Source: Oasisia sp. SBJ-2009 (lineage: Eukaryota > Annelida > Polychaeta > Sabellida > Siboglinidae). Taken from it: 64,000 nt of DNA. The notes beneath the pieces were generated by a model. It searched no databases and was not told the origin of the DNA. It was given only the letters and a program-made list of their open reading frames with translations. The DNA lies in assembly GCA_964017155.1 (NCBI GenBank), contig OZ024856.1:41463535-41527534 (forward strand), in the 5' to 3' direction. Positions 12,427 through 33,800 of the stretch are shown piece after piece. Position 1 is the stretch's first letter, and the number at the start of each line of letters is the position of its first letter. Both the position numbers and the translations under genes were made by a program.

Positions 12427-13077
12427 AAGTGAAGAGACATGTTAGAAGAGCATGACAGTACATTAGCATTATCCAGGTGGAATAATTAAAATCGTGTACA
12501 TCAAAAACAACATATCCAAATCACCAATTTGTTACAAGTGTGCTTTGTGATCGAAATAACAGGTTTAAATTAATTGATTTACATAAAACAATTCTGAATG
12601 AAGTGAGCATGTAAGAAGCTATCATTTTACAGGCCAGTGGCTGGTGTCAGAGGTCAATAACAACACCGTCTATTTTGCTCTGAAAACCTATGAATAGAAC
12701 GTAGTATTTGTTGTTGTGATTTTGTGATATTTTGTAAGCAAGTGTAGAACATTTTGGGGCCATATCAAAGTAGTATTAGTGGGTTTCGTAACTGTTTTAT
12801 AACTATAGTTTTGTATTATATACCTATAACTTCTGCTGATTGTACAAACAGAAGATGAAAATGTTTTGCCTTATATATATTATGTATTTTTTTGAGAAAT
12901 GAAGTCTAATTTTTAATACTATATTACATGGTAATGATTGTTTATACATTCCAGTATAATGTATTATACTTATTTTTCCACTGTTGCTTTGACATTATAT
13001 GTATATTATGTTATTCAGGTGAAGGTTGTATATACAAACTCTGATAGTTTATTATCATATATATCATATATATATAT

Positions 13078-13115
<38 letters not shown>

Positions 13116-14036
13116 GCATATGTGGTATTCTAACATACATAATGTAAGTTAGAATACCACAGATGTAATTTATAACTAAATGTTTTATTATGAAAAGTTA
13201 TGCTTTGTATGTTGACACTGTTTCACAGCAATGTTTAGTTACATGCAGTATCTCTCAAATTGTGCTAATTTTGCAAAGTGTTCATCTGTCACAATGATAA
13301 GGCAGTTATCAGCATTATAGAAATTAAGTTTTAGGTATAGAATGGCTTTTTGGTTAATAGTTATTACTTAGCGTAATTTGTATTGCATTACTTGCCAAAT
13401 ACTTGTTTTTGAAATAAGTCCAGGTAACAGTTTGTCTATGCATCGTTTAGATATGTATATTGTAATAATATTACACTGATCATTGTATGTACGATTTACC
13501 AATTCATGTGATAAAAGTAGGTAAAACATGTATTTAAAAAAAAAATCTGACATATTTTTGAGATGTGCTAAGCAAATTCTTATTATGAACCATTCACCAA
13601 GACTACACATATAGCATTATGAAAATATTCTTGTATATTTTGCTTATTACCTTTTACCATGTTTCGTTTTGTTTATCCTAGATGCCTTCAACTGACGCTT
13701 ACTATAATACACACATATATATATATATATATAATCATTACTACATTAAATAATGCTGGTGAGAATATTGTATTCTTGTTGTTACAAATATGAACATCGA
13801 CTCTTAACTAAGATACCACATTCTGATCATTTGAATAAATGCACAGTATTATCTATGTGTCAAGTTATCCAACTGATTTTATGACATGTATAAGCCAGTC
13901 CAAGATGTATTGCCTCGCCAAAGAAATTGTTATTTATGTGCAACCATTTCACAACATTACCAAAAAGATACTGGAATGACTACACACATATCAGGACATA
14001 CAAACCACCTCAATGGGCACGCTAGCTCACGTACAC
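12427..14036 (+). other. TMEM179 3' UTR/intergenic, AT-rich
   Basis: No coding signal was seen. The stretch probably contains the TMEM179 3' UTR; AATAAA occurs near 13835 but is far from the stop codon. Short (AT)n tracts are at 13061-13117 and about 13713-13731, the first beside an inverted pair TGTGGTATTCTAAC / GTTAGAATACCACA (13120-13162). Confidence 0.5.
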
Positions 14037-14104
14037 GATTCACAATGGCTCAGGGTTACATATTCGGACTCTCGACTACGAGAACCCGGGTTCAAATCCT
14101 GTGC

Positions 14105-14183
<79 letters not shown>
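14037..14183 (+). mobile_element. tRNA-derived SINE head followed by (CA)n
   Basis: The head (about 14037-14106) contains CACAATGGCTCAGGG (A-box-like) and GGGTTCAAATCC, a good B box, and closely resembles the head of the SINE at 48008. The SINE body is missing: the head runs straight into about 38 CA repeats (14107-14183). It is not a tRNA gene, because no acceptor stem closes. Confidence 0.6.
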
Positions 14184-14186
<3 letters not shown>

Positions 14187-14374
14187 CGACGATAAGTGTC
14201 CATCAAGCAACAAAGGACGTATTGTTTTATGATAAATAGAGTTATGATTCGGTACGTGGATTCATTTCAGCATCTACTGTCCATGTGAGTGACCGTTATA
14301 TAGAACTAGGCCTACTACAATAAGGCAACTCTTGACACGGCGTGTATGATAAACTGACATCGGTCGCCGTAGCC

Positions 14375-22657
<8,283 letters not shown>

Positions 22658-24273
22658 CCTGTCAGTGCAATGGAGTTATCGGGCTTCGCTGTTCACGGCA
22701 TTGACTTCAGTAAACGACGAATATCCCTACCGCATTTCAAGGCCATCTTTTCGAGGATAACATGTTTGGGTAGTGTGATCTGGCTTTCAGAGAACAACAT
22801 ATACATTAGATCTATAGTTGATCGTTGATTCGTGTTGTCTATAGAAGCACGGAATTTCTCTTTCACATTAGAATAAAAACTGCACATTTGCACAACTAGT
22901 CATACAATTTTTACCACAAGTATGCGATTAGCTGTATGTAACTTTTGACATGCTACCCAGGCAATTAATTGCATGTTATGTCCCCGAATCTTTTAATGAA
23001 ATTACCATAAAAAACACCTTACTCACCACACCCAATCCATCTGGTGGCGATGAAGAGTCTCCACCCACATAATGTGTACTGTTGTTGCAGTCACATTCTC
23101 TCTCCTGTACTCATGTTACCACCGAAGCGCATTCGGCCTGTAAGTACTTTGACACGTACGTGTGACGTAATGGAAGCAAACGTCGTTGCCACGGCGACAC
23201 GTCTACACAACGCACGTCAGACGACGCCCATGCATAGCGTCAACACTTAAAAAGCAACTAAACGTAACACGATATTATTATTCCACCATACATGTAAACC
23301 CGTGTTTATCAACTCCTCGATTCGCGTGTATCCGTAAAAAAATATTTACATCTTCACTCCATGCTGAAACTTCGAAAACGATGACGTGCGCATTTTTTAC
23401 GTGTCGTCATAGTAATGGCGTTTGCTCACGCCACGCCGAACGTATTGCCGTAAACCAACAAGACAACTCGGGCAATCATCCTGCCTCTGAAGCAAGCAGA
23501 ATAACACGACAATATCGCTAGAACATCAAGACTACGACATGCCAAAGATGTACGAAAGAAGGGACGTCAACATGACATAATAAACAAGAATTAAGGATTC
23601 GGCTGCATGGCACAATGGTGTAGTAAGTGGTTTAGCACGCATTACGTAATTGTAGCAAACAATTTTAATCGTGTTTCTCATGTACGCAGGCAGTTTGACA
23701 TTGCCTGAGGCTTTCGCGGGCGTTATGAACCTGCACAGTGCACAGATGGTTCTGTAATATAGCTGTGTAGGGAAGATAGTTTGGCAACCTGTCCTTTGTG
23801 TAGTTTCCCGATAAGCAGAGTAATGTTTCACTTAGGCCCATACAATTTTACGTCCATGTGTGTGGCCGTTGAAATGATGCTGTGCCTACCACCGAAAACA
23901 GCTTTTGTCTTTTATTCTAGTAAGGTATTGGCATGATTTTAACGTTTGATGTCCTAGCTGTGAGACATAGCACTGACTCTCAAAGATTCATTTTTAGTTA
24001 AGTTGAGGAGCACTCAGTAGACACCATCAAAGATCCCGATAGAGTAAATTAAGGTACAGTGTACCTTAGGCGACATAAATTTTAGACCACACCAACTTGA
24101 TATTCAATGGATTAGAAAACAGAACACAGAGTACTGATGCAGGGTTTACTGGCATCAAAACAGATTCACGCCTCGCAAGATACCGATTGACTATACAATA
24201 TGTATTTGTTGTCTCTGAAAAGCAGATAAGATACCAGCATTGTCGACCGCGGTCCAGAGGACAAGCCGCGTCG
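22658..24273. promoter_or_regulatory. 1.6 kb intergenic region between divergent carrier paralogues
   Basis: Both promoters are expected here. It contains the possible 14-nt first exon of the minus gene (23027-23040) and dispersed-repeat copy B (23849-23998). No TATA box or other site could be defended, and no other coding exon was recognised. Confidence 0.4.
23849..23998 (+). repeat. Dispersed 150 bp repeat, copy B
   Basis: Near-identical to 15966-16119. It lies about 275 bp upstream of the plus carrier start codon and is not next to any LINE sequence. Confidence 0.8.
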
Positions 24274-24743
24274 ATGACACGGGACAAATTTCCGATATCG
24301 ATAGCCTACATAGAGGAAAATGTCTGTCACTTCACCGCCGGGATGTTGGGAGGTAAGTGTCTGGCTCTGTGCCGCGGTTTTTTGCCGAGTATGCTCATGG
24401 CACATATTGGCGACTTCATACAGAGCATGGCTTCTCTTTTACAAAACAAACAATTTACGCCAAATGTCGCTGGAACTGATAACTTAGGAATTACAACAAA
24501 GACGTGTTTTTCAGGTTCAGGCAATAATGACATACCGAAACCGGCTCGAATAGGTTATATCTCGCACGAGTAAGCGGTAAAATAGATGGATTTTCGAACA
24601 CTCAGTGCCACCAGGGAATCGACACACTTGGCGAATCACTCAACATGGCTAGGCGACCCATTTTGAGAAAACCGCTCCACTATGACACACCAAAGGCACT
24701 GCCAGCTTCAAGTTATGGGAATCTGTCCTTTTGGAATTAAATG

Positions 24744-24811
<68 letters not shown>

Positions 24812-27800
24812 ACTGCGTGTGCAAAACATGGATGCCGTAATAAATTCTTCAACCTTTTCGGTGTCATCAAACTCCTACCACAGTCACACTACAACGGACC
24901 AGCAGACATGATATCCACTATTTACATTACAGAACATCTGTTGTACAGAAACTTGGAACCAATGCAGTTCTCGGTGTTTAACCACTGCCATTCTGTACCG
25001 GGCAAACAGCCAACACAATTATGTGACTTCTTGTTGCAGGCGTGGCTGGAATCCTGTGTGGATACCCGGCAGACACAATTAAGGTACGTCGTCCAAGTAG
25101 CATTTCACTTCGGGGCACCATAGTGAGGGGCTTTTAATGTAATAAATTTTCACATCTGGACAAAAGCATGACATTTGACACAGGTGACCTCCATGCCATA
25201 CTATTTCAGAATTTTGATGGAATCAACCTGAGATTTTGATGCTTCCACCATTTTTTGCAATATTCAAAATGGCTGCCATCGAAAATTAAAAACTTGCTTT
25301 TCCATATTTCATGAACAGTTTCAAATAAAACATTAACATTAGGCTTAGTGTATACATATCCGGGTATTTTAATTTCAAATATGGTATATTTGGACTTATC
25401 CGACATTCACATTAATTAATTAATTAATTAATGTTGCTATATCTGATCAAATATGGCACCTAGAGTCTTGATTTTGGTATCAATGTATAGGTACCTGTAT
25501 AGCGATTTCAAATTCGTCAAACATTTTACACCTGACCTTAATGTGACCTTCACAACCGTCATTTAATAAAATGGCGCATGTAAAATCGAATTGCTTACAT
25601 ATTTTTTAAACAATTTATTTGGAGGGATGTTATATGGACAGTTTTGTCAAAATATACGTATGTTGGGGTAGCTATTTTAAATATTTTAATTTTTGACCTT
25701 GACCGACATTTATATTCGCCATTTTCCAAGATGGTGGCCCTCAAAGCTAATGTCGCTATATCCTTTACCACCTAGAATCGATATCAAAGTTACACGTACA
25801 GCGCAAGTGGTGCTGACTCTGTCATGGAATATGATGTAGGCAATGCATATCACATTATGATAATTATAAAGTTAAAACATAAATATGTTGGGGTAGAAAA
25901 CATGAAGTTTAATTCAAATCGGTGAAAATAATATCCTTCAGATCATGACGTAGGCGTAACATCAGTCACAGATGTCCGTATTTGTAGCATCGCATAGCTT
26001 TCACTCCATCGTTGTTGATGCACTCGCCTTTACAGTTACACGGAATAGTGCACTTGATTCCTGCTCTGGCACATTTGCAGTTTCCTCTGCACGCCTTTCC
26101 ACATCCACAGTGGTGGAGGAGAGCACACGCTTTGCTGGCGTCGTCTAGAACAGTCCAGAATGGCACCCAGAGTTTCGTGTTCACGTCTTGCGTCCAACCC
26201 CACGCTGAAGCATCCGGGACATCTTGGTGTCGCTGCCTTGCTTGTCTCCAGATGTAACCTGCCTGGTACAGAGTTCTCTTTGCACGTTGAAGCAGCGCTT
26301 CCTGTGTGTGTGTGTGGGGGGGGGGGGTGGTCGAGCGTCCTAGTACCATGGGGGAAGAGTTGACGTCTCACATCATTCACCCTTGAGCAGCCACTGCTCT
26401 TGCTGTACATGACAACGGTCCAGCGTTCAAAGCGTGCCATGTGGATGGAGTCGAGTGCCAAGAGCGTAGGATCATCGGAAAGAGTGAGTAGTGTTTCCGT
26501 AAGGTCAGGGTATGCCTGCCATGCTGTCCAGGCTGTCTTCTTCCCGATACCAAGGAACGATGATGTCGTATCACACCCCGTGAACGAATGGAACAGTGGA
26601 CATGACAGCGACTTCTCAGGACCAAGTGTTTGGGTGATTTCATGAACTGGGATGTGTTGGAAGGCTTTTCCAGTTCCAAAGTCTATCCACAACTCCATCA
26701 CACCGAGGCTGCCAAAATGTCCAACAGCAATGATGACAACAACACTGTCGACTGTGCGGATGAAAGCTTTCGAATGACCTTGTTGTGCGGCGTGAGAAAG
26801 ATGCAGAAATATACTGCTGTCAGCCTCATGGGGATTGCATGGCATGATCGTGTCGAAGTCAGCCACCGACTGGCTGTCGGCGGAGGTATTCACCAATACA
26901 TGATCGTCATACGTGGAGCAAACCACAACATCGGTGAACTGAGATGACGCTTCGATGACAACTTTTGAAAGGAACCTAAACAGCTGCACCTTGTTTCTTG
27001 AATTTGCTAGAAACTTGTTCCAGTCACGAGGTACAGGTGTAGAGCCTTCGACGGTGGTTGTCACGCCGGGGTTGCCTCGTTTTGCCTGAGACTGGGCTTT
27101 GAGGTTGTGATCCAATAACAGATATAATAAATGCATCACTCTGCTCCGGCTTATTCCCTGAAGACTTTAAATGTGCACATGTAAATCCAATTCTTAAGAA
27201 GACAACTCTGTCAAAAGAAGATCTAAACAGCTACAGGCATATTTCTAACCTTAGCTTCATTTCCAAAATACTCGAAAAGGTCGTTGCAAATCGACTTACT
27301 TCTCACATCAACATAAATGGTTTAACCAATGCATCACAGTCTGCGTACAAAAAATTTCACTCAACAGAAACTGCTCTTTTAAAAGTACACAATGACATAA
27401 ACCTTAACATTAATAATGGCAAAGTTACTGCACCGACCCTGCTTGACCTATCCGCCGCTTTCGACACCATTGACCACGACATTCTCATTACACGCTTATC
27501 AACGTGGTACGGGATATCTGGCACAGCCTTGGGCTGGTTTACTTCATACCTTACTGACAGACGGCAAGCCATTAAAATAGGTAACTGCTTCTCAGACATG
27601 CTGCCCACCTCTTGTGGTGTCCCCCAGGGTTCTGTTTTGGGTCCGTTGCTTTTCACTCTGTACACAACACCATTAAGCTCAGTTACCCAGAGTCACAACC
27701 TGGATCATCACCTTTATGCAGATGACACACAAATCTATGTTTCTCTGACCACACCACATACTTGTCGCTCCCTAAACCAGCTCAGGGATTGTCTCCAAGA

Positions 27801-30800
27801 TGTCTCCCTTTGGATGAAAAATAGTAAATTAAAACTAAATGCAGATAAGACTGAATTTCTCATCACTGGTACCTCAACGCAGCGGGCAAAACTCAATGGC
27901 TTTTTCCCGACACATATTCTGAGTCAGAGTATCACACCAGCCGCCTCAGTTTTAAATCTCGGAGTAACGTTTGATGAAAACTTCAATTTCAAACAATATA
28001 TCTCGAAAACATGCCGTTGCTGTTTTTACCATATCCGTGATCTTCGCCGTATCCGCCGGTTTTTATCACTTTCCGTTGCTAAAACCATCGCCACAGCTCT
28101 AGTAAGCAGCAGACTCGACTACTGCAATTCCCTCCTTTACAATACCGCAAACAAGGACATAGCAAAGCTTCAGCGTGTCCAAAATTGTTTAGCAAGGGTA
28201 GTAATCACGCGTTCTCCTCGTTTTTCTCGCTCAGTGCCGCTTCTAAAATCACTGCATTGGCTACCTGTGCACTATCGCATCATTTTCAAAATTTGTACAA
28301 TAGCCTATCAAGCACTCTCATCTACACAACCAGCATATCTAAATTCAATGCTAACTCCAACAAGAAATTCCAGACAGCTACGCTCAACCAGTAGTAACCC
28401 TCTTTACATCCCTCGGGTGAAAACGAAAGCCGGGACCCGAGCTTTCTCGGTTGCCGCACCAACGGTGTGGAATTCGCTTCCTGCCAGTGTTAAATCACAA
28501 GGTAATATAGTTTGATTCCGCCGACATCTAAAAACCTATCTCTTTAATGCTGCCTATCCTCCTTAGCCTCCTAGCTTTTCCATCCATCCGTTGACGACTC
28601 ACGCATTGCTTTCGATTATGAGATTGATAAATCCCCTGGTTTTGTCGCGCCACTGAGCTTGATTTTCGAGGATATTGGCGCAAAAGAAGTTACTATTATT
28701 ATTACTATTATTATTACTATTATTATTATCAGGGTAGATGTCCCAAATGATGTCGAGTCGCGATGTCAAATTTGTGAGAGAGGTGGTAATGAATGGCATG
28801 AAGTGACGCACAACATATTGCTGGTAGTTAGTTCCGTAGGTTGGGCGAACCATGTGAACCACAGATGGGCATTCCAACACCTTCACCGTAACATCATCAG
28901 GAGGTGTGAGTTTTGGGATAGTCAGACATTGTAGGACATCAGACGTTGTGCCGAATCTGAGCTTTCCCTGGTCAGACAACGATGGTGGCTCTTTCTGGTT
29001 TTCACACTTGAAGAAGTTGTCCAAGTCGAAATCTGGCCGGGACTGCAGTGACAGGAAAAGAGTGGACACGAGTGAGATGTCTTTTTTCAGTGCAATGACT
29101 TTGCTTCTGTTCTTTGAATCATCTGTACGTTTTGCGAACGTCTGGAGAGCTGACCTCTTGACGGTGTCTGTGATTGCAACACGACCGTTCCTCAGACGAT
29201 CACTAACGAAGGCGTCATGGAGGTCCTTGCCTCTGGTGTACGCATTGCAGAGTGTCTGCGCAATTGCAGATGGCATGACCTCTCGAGTATGGAGCGTGAC
29301 CAAATCCGGACCATTGTGTGGTAAGAAAGGGTTTCTCGGCCGCAGAACACTAACAACTGAGAGGACATCCTTGGCGAATCTCATTTGCAGGCTGTGATGA
29401 CCAAGATATTGTGCAGTGGCACTGATATCAGCAGCATCCTCGAAGGCGGCGAGTGCTTGCAACTTCTCATTTAGTGCCATCACATGTTCGTCCATTGTAT
29501 CTGGCATATCAAAGAGATTGGCAACTCCTGATGCACTTTTGCAGAGCTTGGTTGTTTGCTCGTGGCTGTGGTCTTTGGGGATGAGTGAAAACTTCGTGAA
29601 ATATATTTACTTCTTTGTACAAAGAACATGGTAATATTACTGTGATAGGAAATGTAATAAACCGATATTATTGTTTCTAAGCCGTAGGTACAAATACTTA
29701 CGCCGCTCGAATACCACGATGCATTGCGTTCGTCGCTCGGGGCGCCACCTTGCGAATATGAAGTTGGCCAATGTCAGTAAGCGCATAGTAAACCTATATT
29801 GTTTGTTTGGTAAAATGGTGGATATGAAGGTCAGTGAAGGTCAAATGCTAAATGTTTCATTACATTGTAAACCCTAACCACTCACTTATATCATGGTATA
29901 AATATATCCATTCTAGATAGTAAAGTTTACACGATATAACGAAATTAGTTTTGAGGGTCACCATCTTGAAAAACGGCGAATGTGAATGTCGGTCAAGGTC
30001 AAAAAGTAAAATATTTAAATAGCTACCCCAATATACGTATATATTGAAAAAGTGTCCGTATAGCATCCCTCTAAATATCTCGTTTTAAAGATACATAAAC
30101 TATTCGATTTTACAGCCGCCATTTTATTAAATGGCAGTTGTGAAGGTCAAATTAAGGTCAGGCGTGAAATATTTGATGAATTTAAAATCGCTATCCACTT
30201 ACCTATACATTGATGACAAAATAACGACTCTAGGTGCCATATTTGATAATATATACCAACATTAGTAAATATGGCCGCCATCTTTAAAAATGGCGGATAT
30301 AAATGTCGAATAAGTCAAAATGCACCATATTTGAAATTAGAAGACCAGACAATGTATATATTAAGCCAAAAAGGAACATTTTATGTGAAACTGTTAATAA
30401 AATATGGAAAAGCAAGTTTTTAATTTTCGGTGGCAGCCATTTTGAATATTGCAAAAAGTGGTGGAAGCATCAACATCTCAGGTTGCTTCCATAACAATTC
30501 TGAAATAGTATGCCAATGTCGGCTTCTTGCGACGTACCCCATTCGGATTCAGATTCAGAACCAGGCAAAGCCGTTCTCAGGTTACATGTTAGCTTTTGCG
30601 ATTTTTGGTTAGCAACAATAGGAGAACAGTTTAGGAAATCTGCATGCACTGCAGAACAGTAAGCCATACAAAAAATGCATCAAAGGTGAACTCTTTCAAT
30701 GCTATAAAATATAACGCCAGGTATGACGAACGTTTAAAGAAATCAACCAGAGACATAGACAAACTGTAATTATTAGTAGATCCTGTGGGTTTATCAAAAC

Positions 30801-33800
30801 GCCACTGTAATGTTTAACACCGTTATCATTTTGTCAATTAATAGGGTCCTGTCTATAATACCCAGGTCTCAGGGTGAACGTTGGTTTCAGGTTCGGCAGC
30901 AAACCCAACCCGGAGAACACCTGGGGGTAATGAAGTGTTACGTGGAGACTCTGAAACATGAAGGGGTAAATCGGTTGCATCCAATACAGTCAAATTACCC
31001 AGCGATGCTTGTGGAAGAAGTAGTCACCCGAGATAACGCGTTCGAAAAAAAGCGTTGCAATGTTTCAGCGGGTCCCAGAAAAGAAGTGCGTGCTCATACG
31101 TATGACGAAACAAAATGCTAACGAGTCGCTGGCACAGTTGGTGACGATTTTTAAACGACTCTAATTTTAAAAAGAATATAGAACATATTCGGTATCCCGC
31201 GACGTATATGTAAACTGCATAATTATTTTTACAATGACGGACGGACGGACGGACGGACGGACGGACGGACGGACGGACGGACGGACGGACGGACGGACGG
31301 ACGGACGGACGGACGGACGGACGGACGGACGGACGGGCGGGCGGGCGGGCGGGCGGGCGGGCGGGCGGGCGGGCGGGCGGGCGAGCGGGGGGCGGACGGG
31401 CGGGCGGGTAGCCTCGCTTACCCAGACTCCGTGAGGTGGCAGCACTTTTAAGCCCCTCAACTCCGCCTGGGACATTAATGGGCTTAAGTTTCTACATCCG
31501 GGTATCCTTACCCCAGATTAGGGTAGAGACGCTGATTGGCTCTCAGGCCAGCTAGGAAATAAAAATTAAAATAACGATATACTTTTACAAGATAATAATA
31601 TCATATGAAAAATATTCAACATTGAACTTATATTAACACAAAAGTAAGTAAAAATTAAAATTTAAAGTTGTTTATAAAATAAGAATTACGGCAGGATTAA
31701 GCAGTATCCGTGAGGTGGCAGCATTGTATAGATCACGCGGATACCAAACAAAAGCCATAAATAGTACCAGACTGTCTTCTCGGCGTAGTTCCGCAGCCGA
31801 CCGACAGTCGGTTAAGCGAGACTAGCGGGCGGGCGGACGAGCGGGCGGACTGTTTGATGATGCACTGTTTTATCATATAGATGTCGAGACACGGTTCGAC
31901 CAATGCGGACAGTTCTAGGGTTCTACTGTCCACAGATGCGCGGCTTCTTCAAGGGCATGTCCTTCCCGCTGTTCGCCGTCGGTGTCATCAACAGCACGTT
32001 CTTCGGCGTCTACGGCAGCACGATCCAGTTCCAGAAGGCGTTGCGTAAGACCGAGTCCCGCCCGGCGCCCCCTCCCTCCTACCTCGACATGGTCGTCGTC
32101 GGCGGCTTCGCGGGCATCGTGCAGGCCGTCCCCTGCACCCCCATAGAGCTCGTGAAAGTGCGACTGCAGGTGCAACGCGGTAATTTTGTCATTACAATTA
32201 GCATTTATTTCTAAATTACCTCTTGCCGAGGCTAACACTAATATTATGATGAATGTATTGCGGAATGTTTCACAGATAATGCAATGTTCCCACATATCCC
32301 ATATTGCTGAGGGTAGAATGACTGTTTTATCGTTATGTAAATCATCAAATATAAATTTAAACCAGCTAAAGTTAATCTTTGAAGAATGTATTGCAGCGCT
32401 GCACAGGCATGGTGATGTGCCCACATACCCTATATTGCTGAACATTGTCTCAATTACGTCAGCGGCCCGAATTATTGATTTCCAGAATCTTCTGTCCTGG
32501 GCATCCTCCGGGGTGATCCGCAGTTCAATTATGACTTATTAGTTTTAACTAATTTCCAGCTTGTCACACAACCGGAAATAAGAATATATGTTCATTTTAG
32601 TTAGCACGATGATAGACTAAAAATAATTAATATGTAACTTCGTAAATAAACACGTCACTACACGGTGACATCACTACATGGTGACACACACACGGTGTCT
32701 CCGTCCTCTGGCACGGCTCCGTGTCCTTCTCTTCTGTCCACAGAGTCGCCAGAGAAATTCGCCCATCTCTACAGGGGTCCGTTCCACTGTATCAAGTGCA
32801 TCGTTCGCGACCACGGCATGCTGGGTCCGTTCAAGGCCCTCGGTATCACAGCCGTCAGAGACTTCCTGGGTTACGCCATCTTCGTCTCCAGCTTCCAGTA
32901 CATCTGTGACATGCTCACCCCAGACTACGAGGTCAACGAGCCGAGCACAGGTGGCTGTGTACCAAATATTTGACTTGTAATACTACCGCTACCACTACCG
33001 CTGCAGCTGCAGCTGCCGCTGCCGCTGCCGCTGCCGCTGCCGCTGCCGCTGCCGCTGCCGCTGCCGCTGCCGCTGCCGCTGCCGCTGCCGCTGCCGCTGC
33101 CGCTGCCGCTGCCGCTGCCGCTGCCGCTGCCGCTGCCGCTGCCGCTGCCGCTGCCGCTGCCGCTGCCGCTGCCGCTGCCGCTGCCGCTGGCGCTGCCGCT
33201 GGCGCTGCCGCTGCCGCTGCCGCTGCCGCTGCCGCTGCCGCTAATAGCCGTTTTGTATCAAACAAAGGGTGTTCTTGACGTTCAAGCATTACGCACGTTA
33301 TGCCAATCACTTGTTGAACCATGTCTTATTACTGAAACGCTTGAACACGACCTTCTAAACAGTTTTTGTTTTGTTTATAAAGCATAATCATAGTCTTATG
33401 TGTAATTAAATCTTGAAGTTTAATAATTTTTGAGCAGTGAAAAAATGCAGATGTAATCAAGATTATAAATAATTCGCATAACTGTTTTCTGTAACAGATA
33501 GTTTTCCGAGTCTAGACGGATAGGCCTACGTATTTCCCTATATATCACAGCAATAAGACTACTATCAATTACTGTCAGAATAATTACACATGGAACGGTC
33601 TAGCAAGTGAAATAACAGTTACCAAGTTTGCAACAATTTAAGAAAAAAGTATAAAGTCGACGTTATTTTCTTACCACAAATTACTGTTACTTTGTATTCT
33701 ATCTTGTAGCTCTTATTATAACTATGTATTTTAGTTTGAAAAAGGCACACACGCACGCACGCACGCACGCACGCACACACACATATTCGCTATCAAAAAA

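Larger units (their letters stand above)
25197..30512 (-). mobile_element. Academ-like DNA transposon with long modular TIRs, containing a nested LINE
   Basis: The outer ends CATACTATTTCAGAATT at 25197 and its inverse ending at 30512 start TIRs that stay alignable for about 570 bp. Between them, on the minus strand, is a broken gene for a protein with an XPG/FEN-like nuclease core and a Cys8 C-terminus, the domain pair described for the Academ superfamily. A 1.6 kb LINE (27110-28731) is inserted in that gene; without it the element is about 3.7 kb. It lies in intron 2 of the plus carrier. A clear target duplication could not be defined (flanks ccatgc and ccaatg). Confidence 0.78.

Noticed and set aside
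14037..14106. Functional tRNA gene
   Set aside because: A and B boxes are present but no acceptor stem or complete cloverleaf; shared with a SINE at 48008.
32186..32542. 118-codon plus frame in intron 4 of the plus carrier
   Set aside because: No similarity recognised; the carrier model splices across it in phase.
32933..33322. Poly-alanine proteins on both strands
   Set aside because: Pure (CTGCCG)n translation in an intron.
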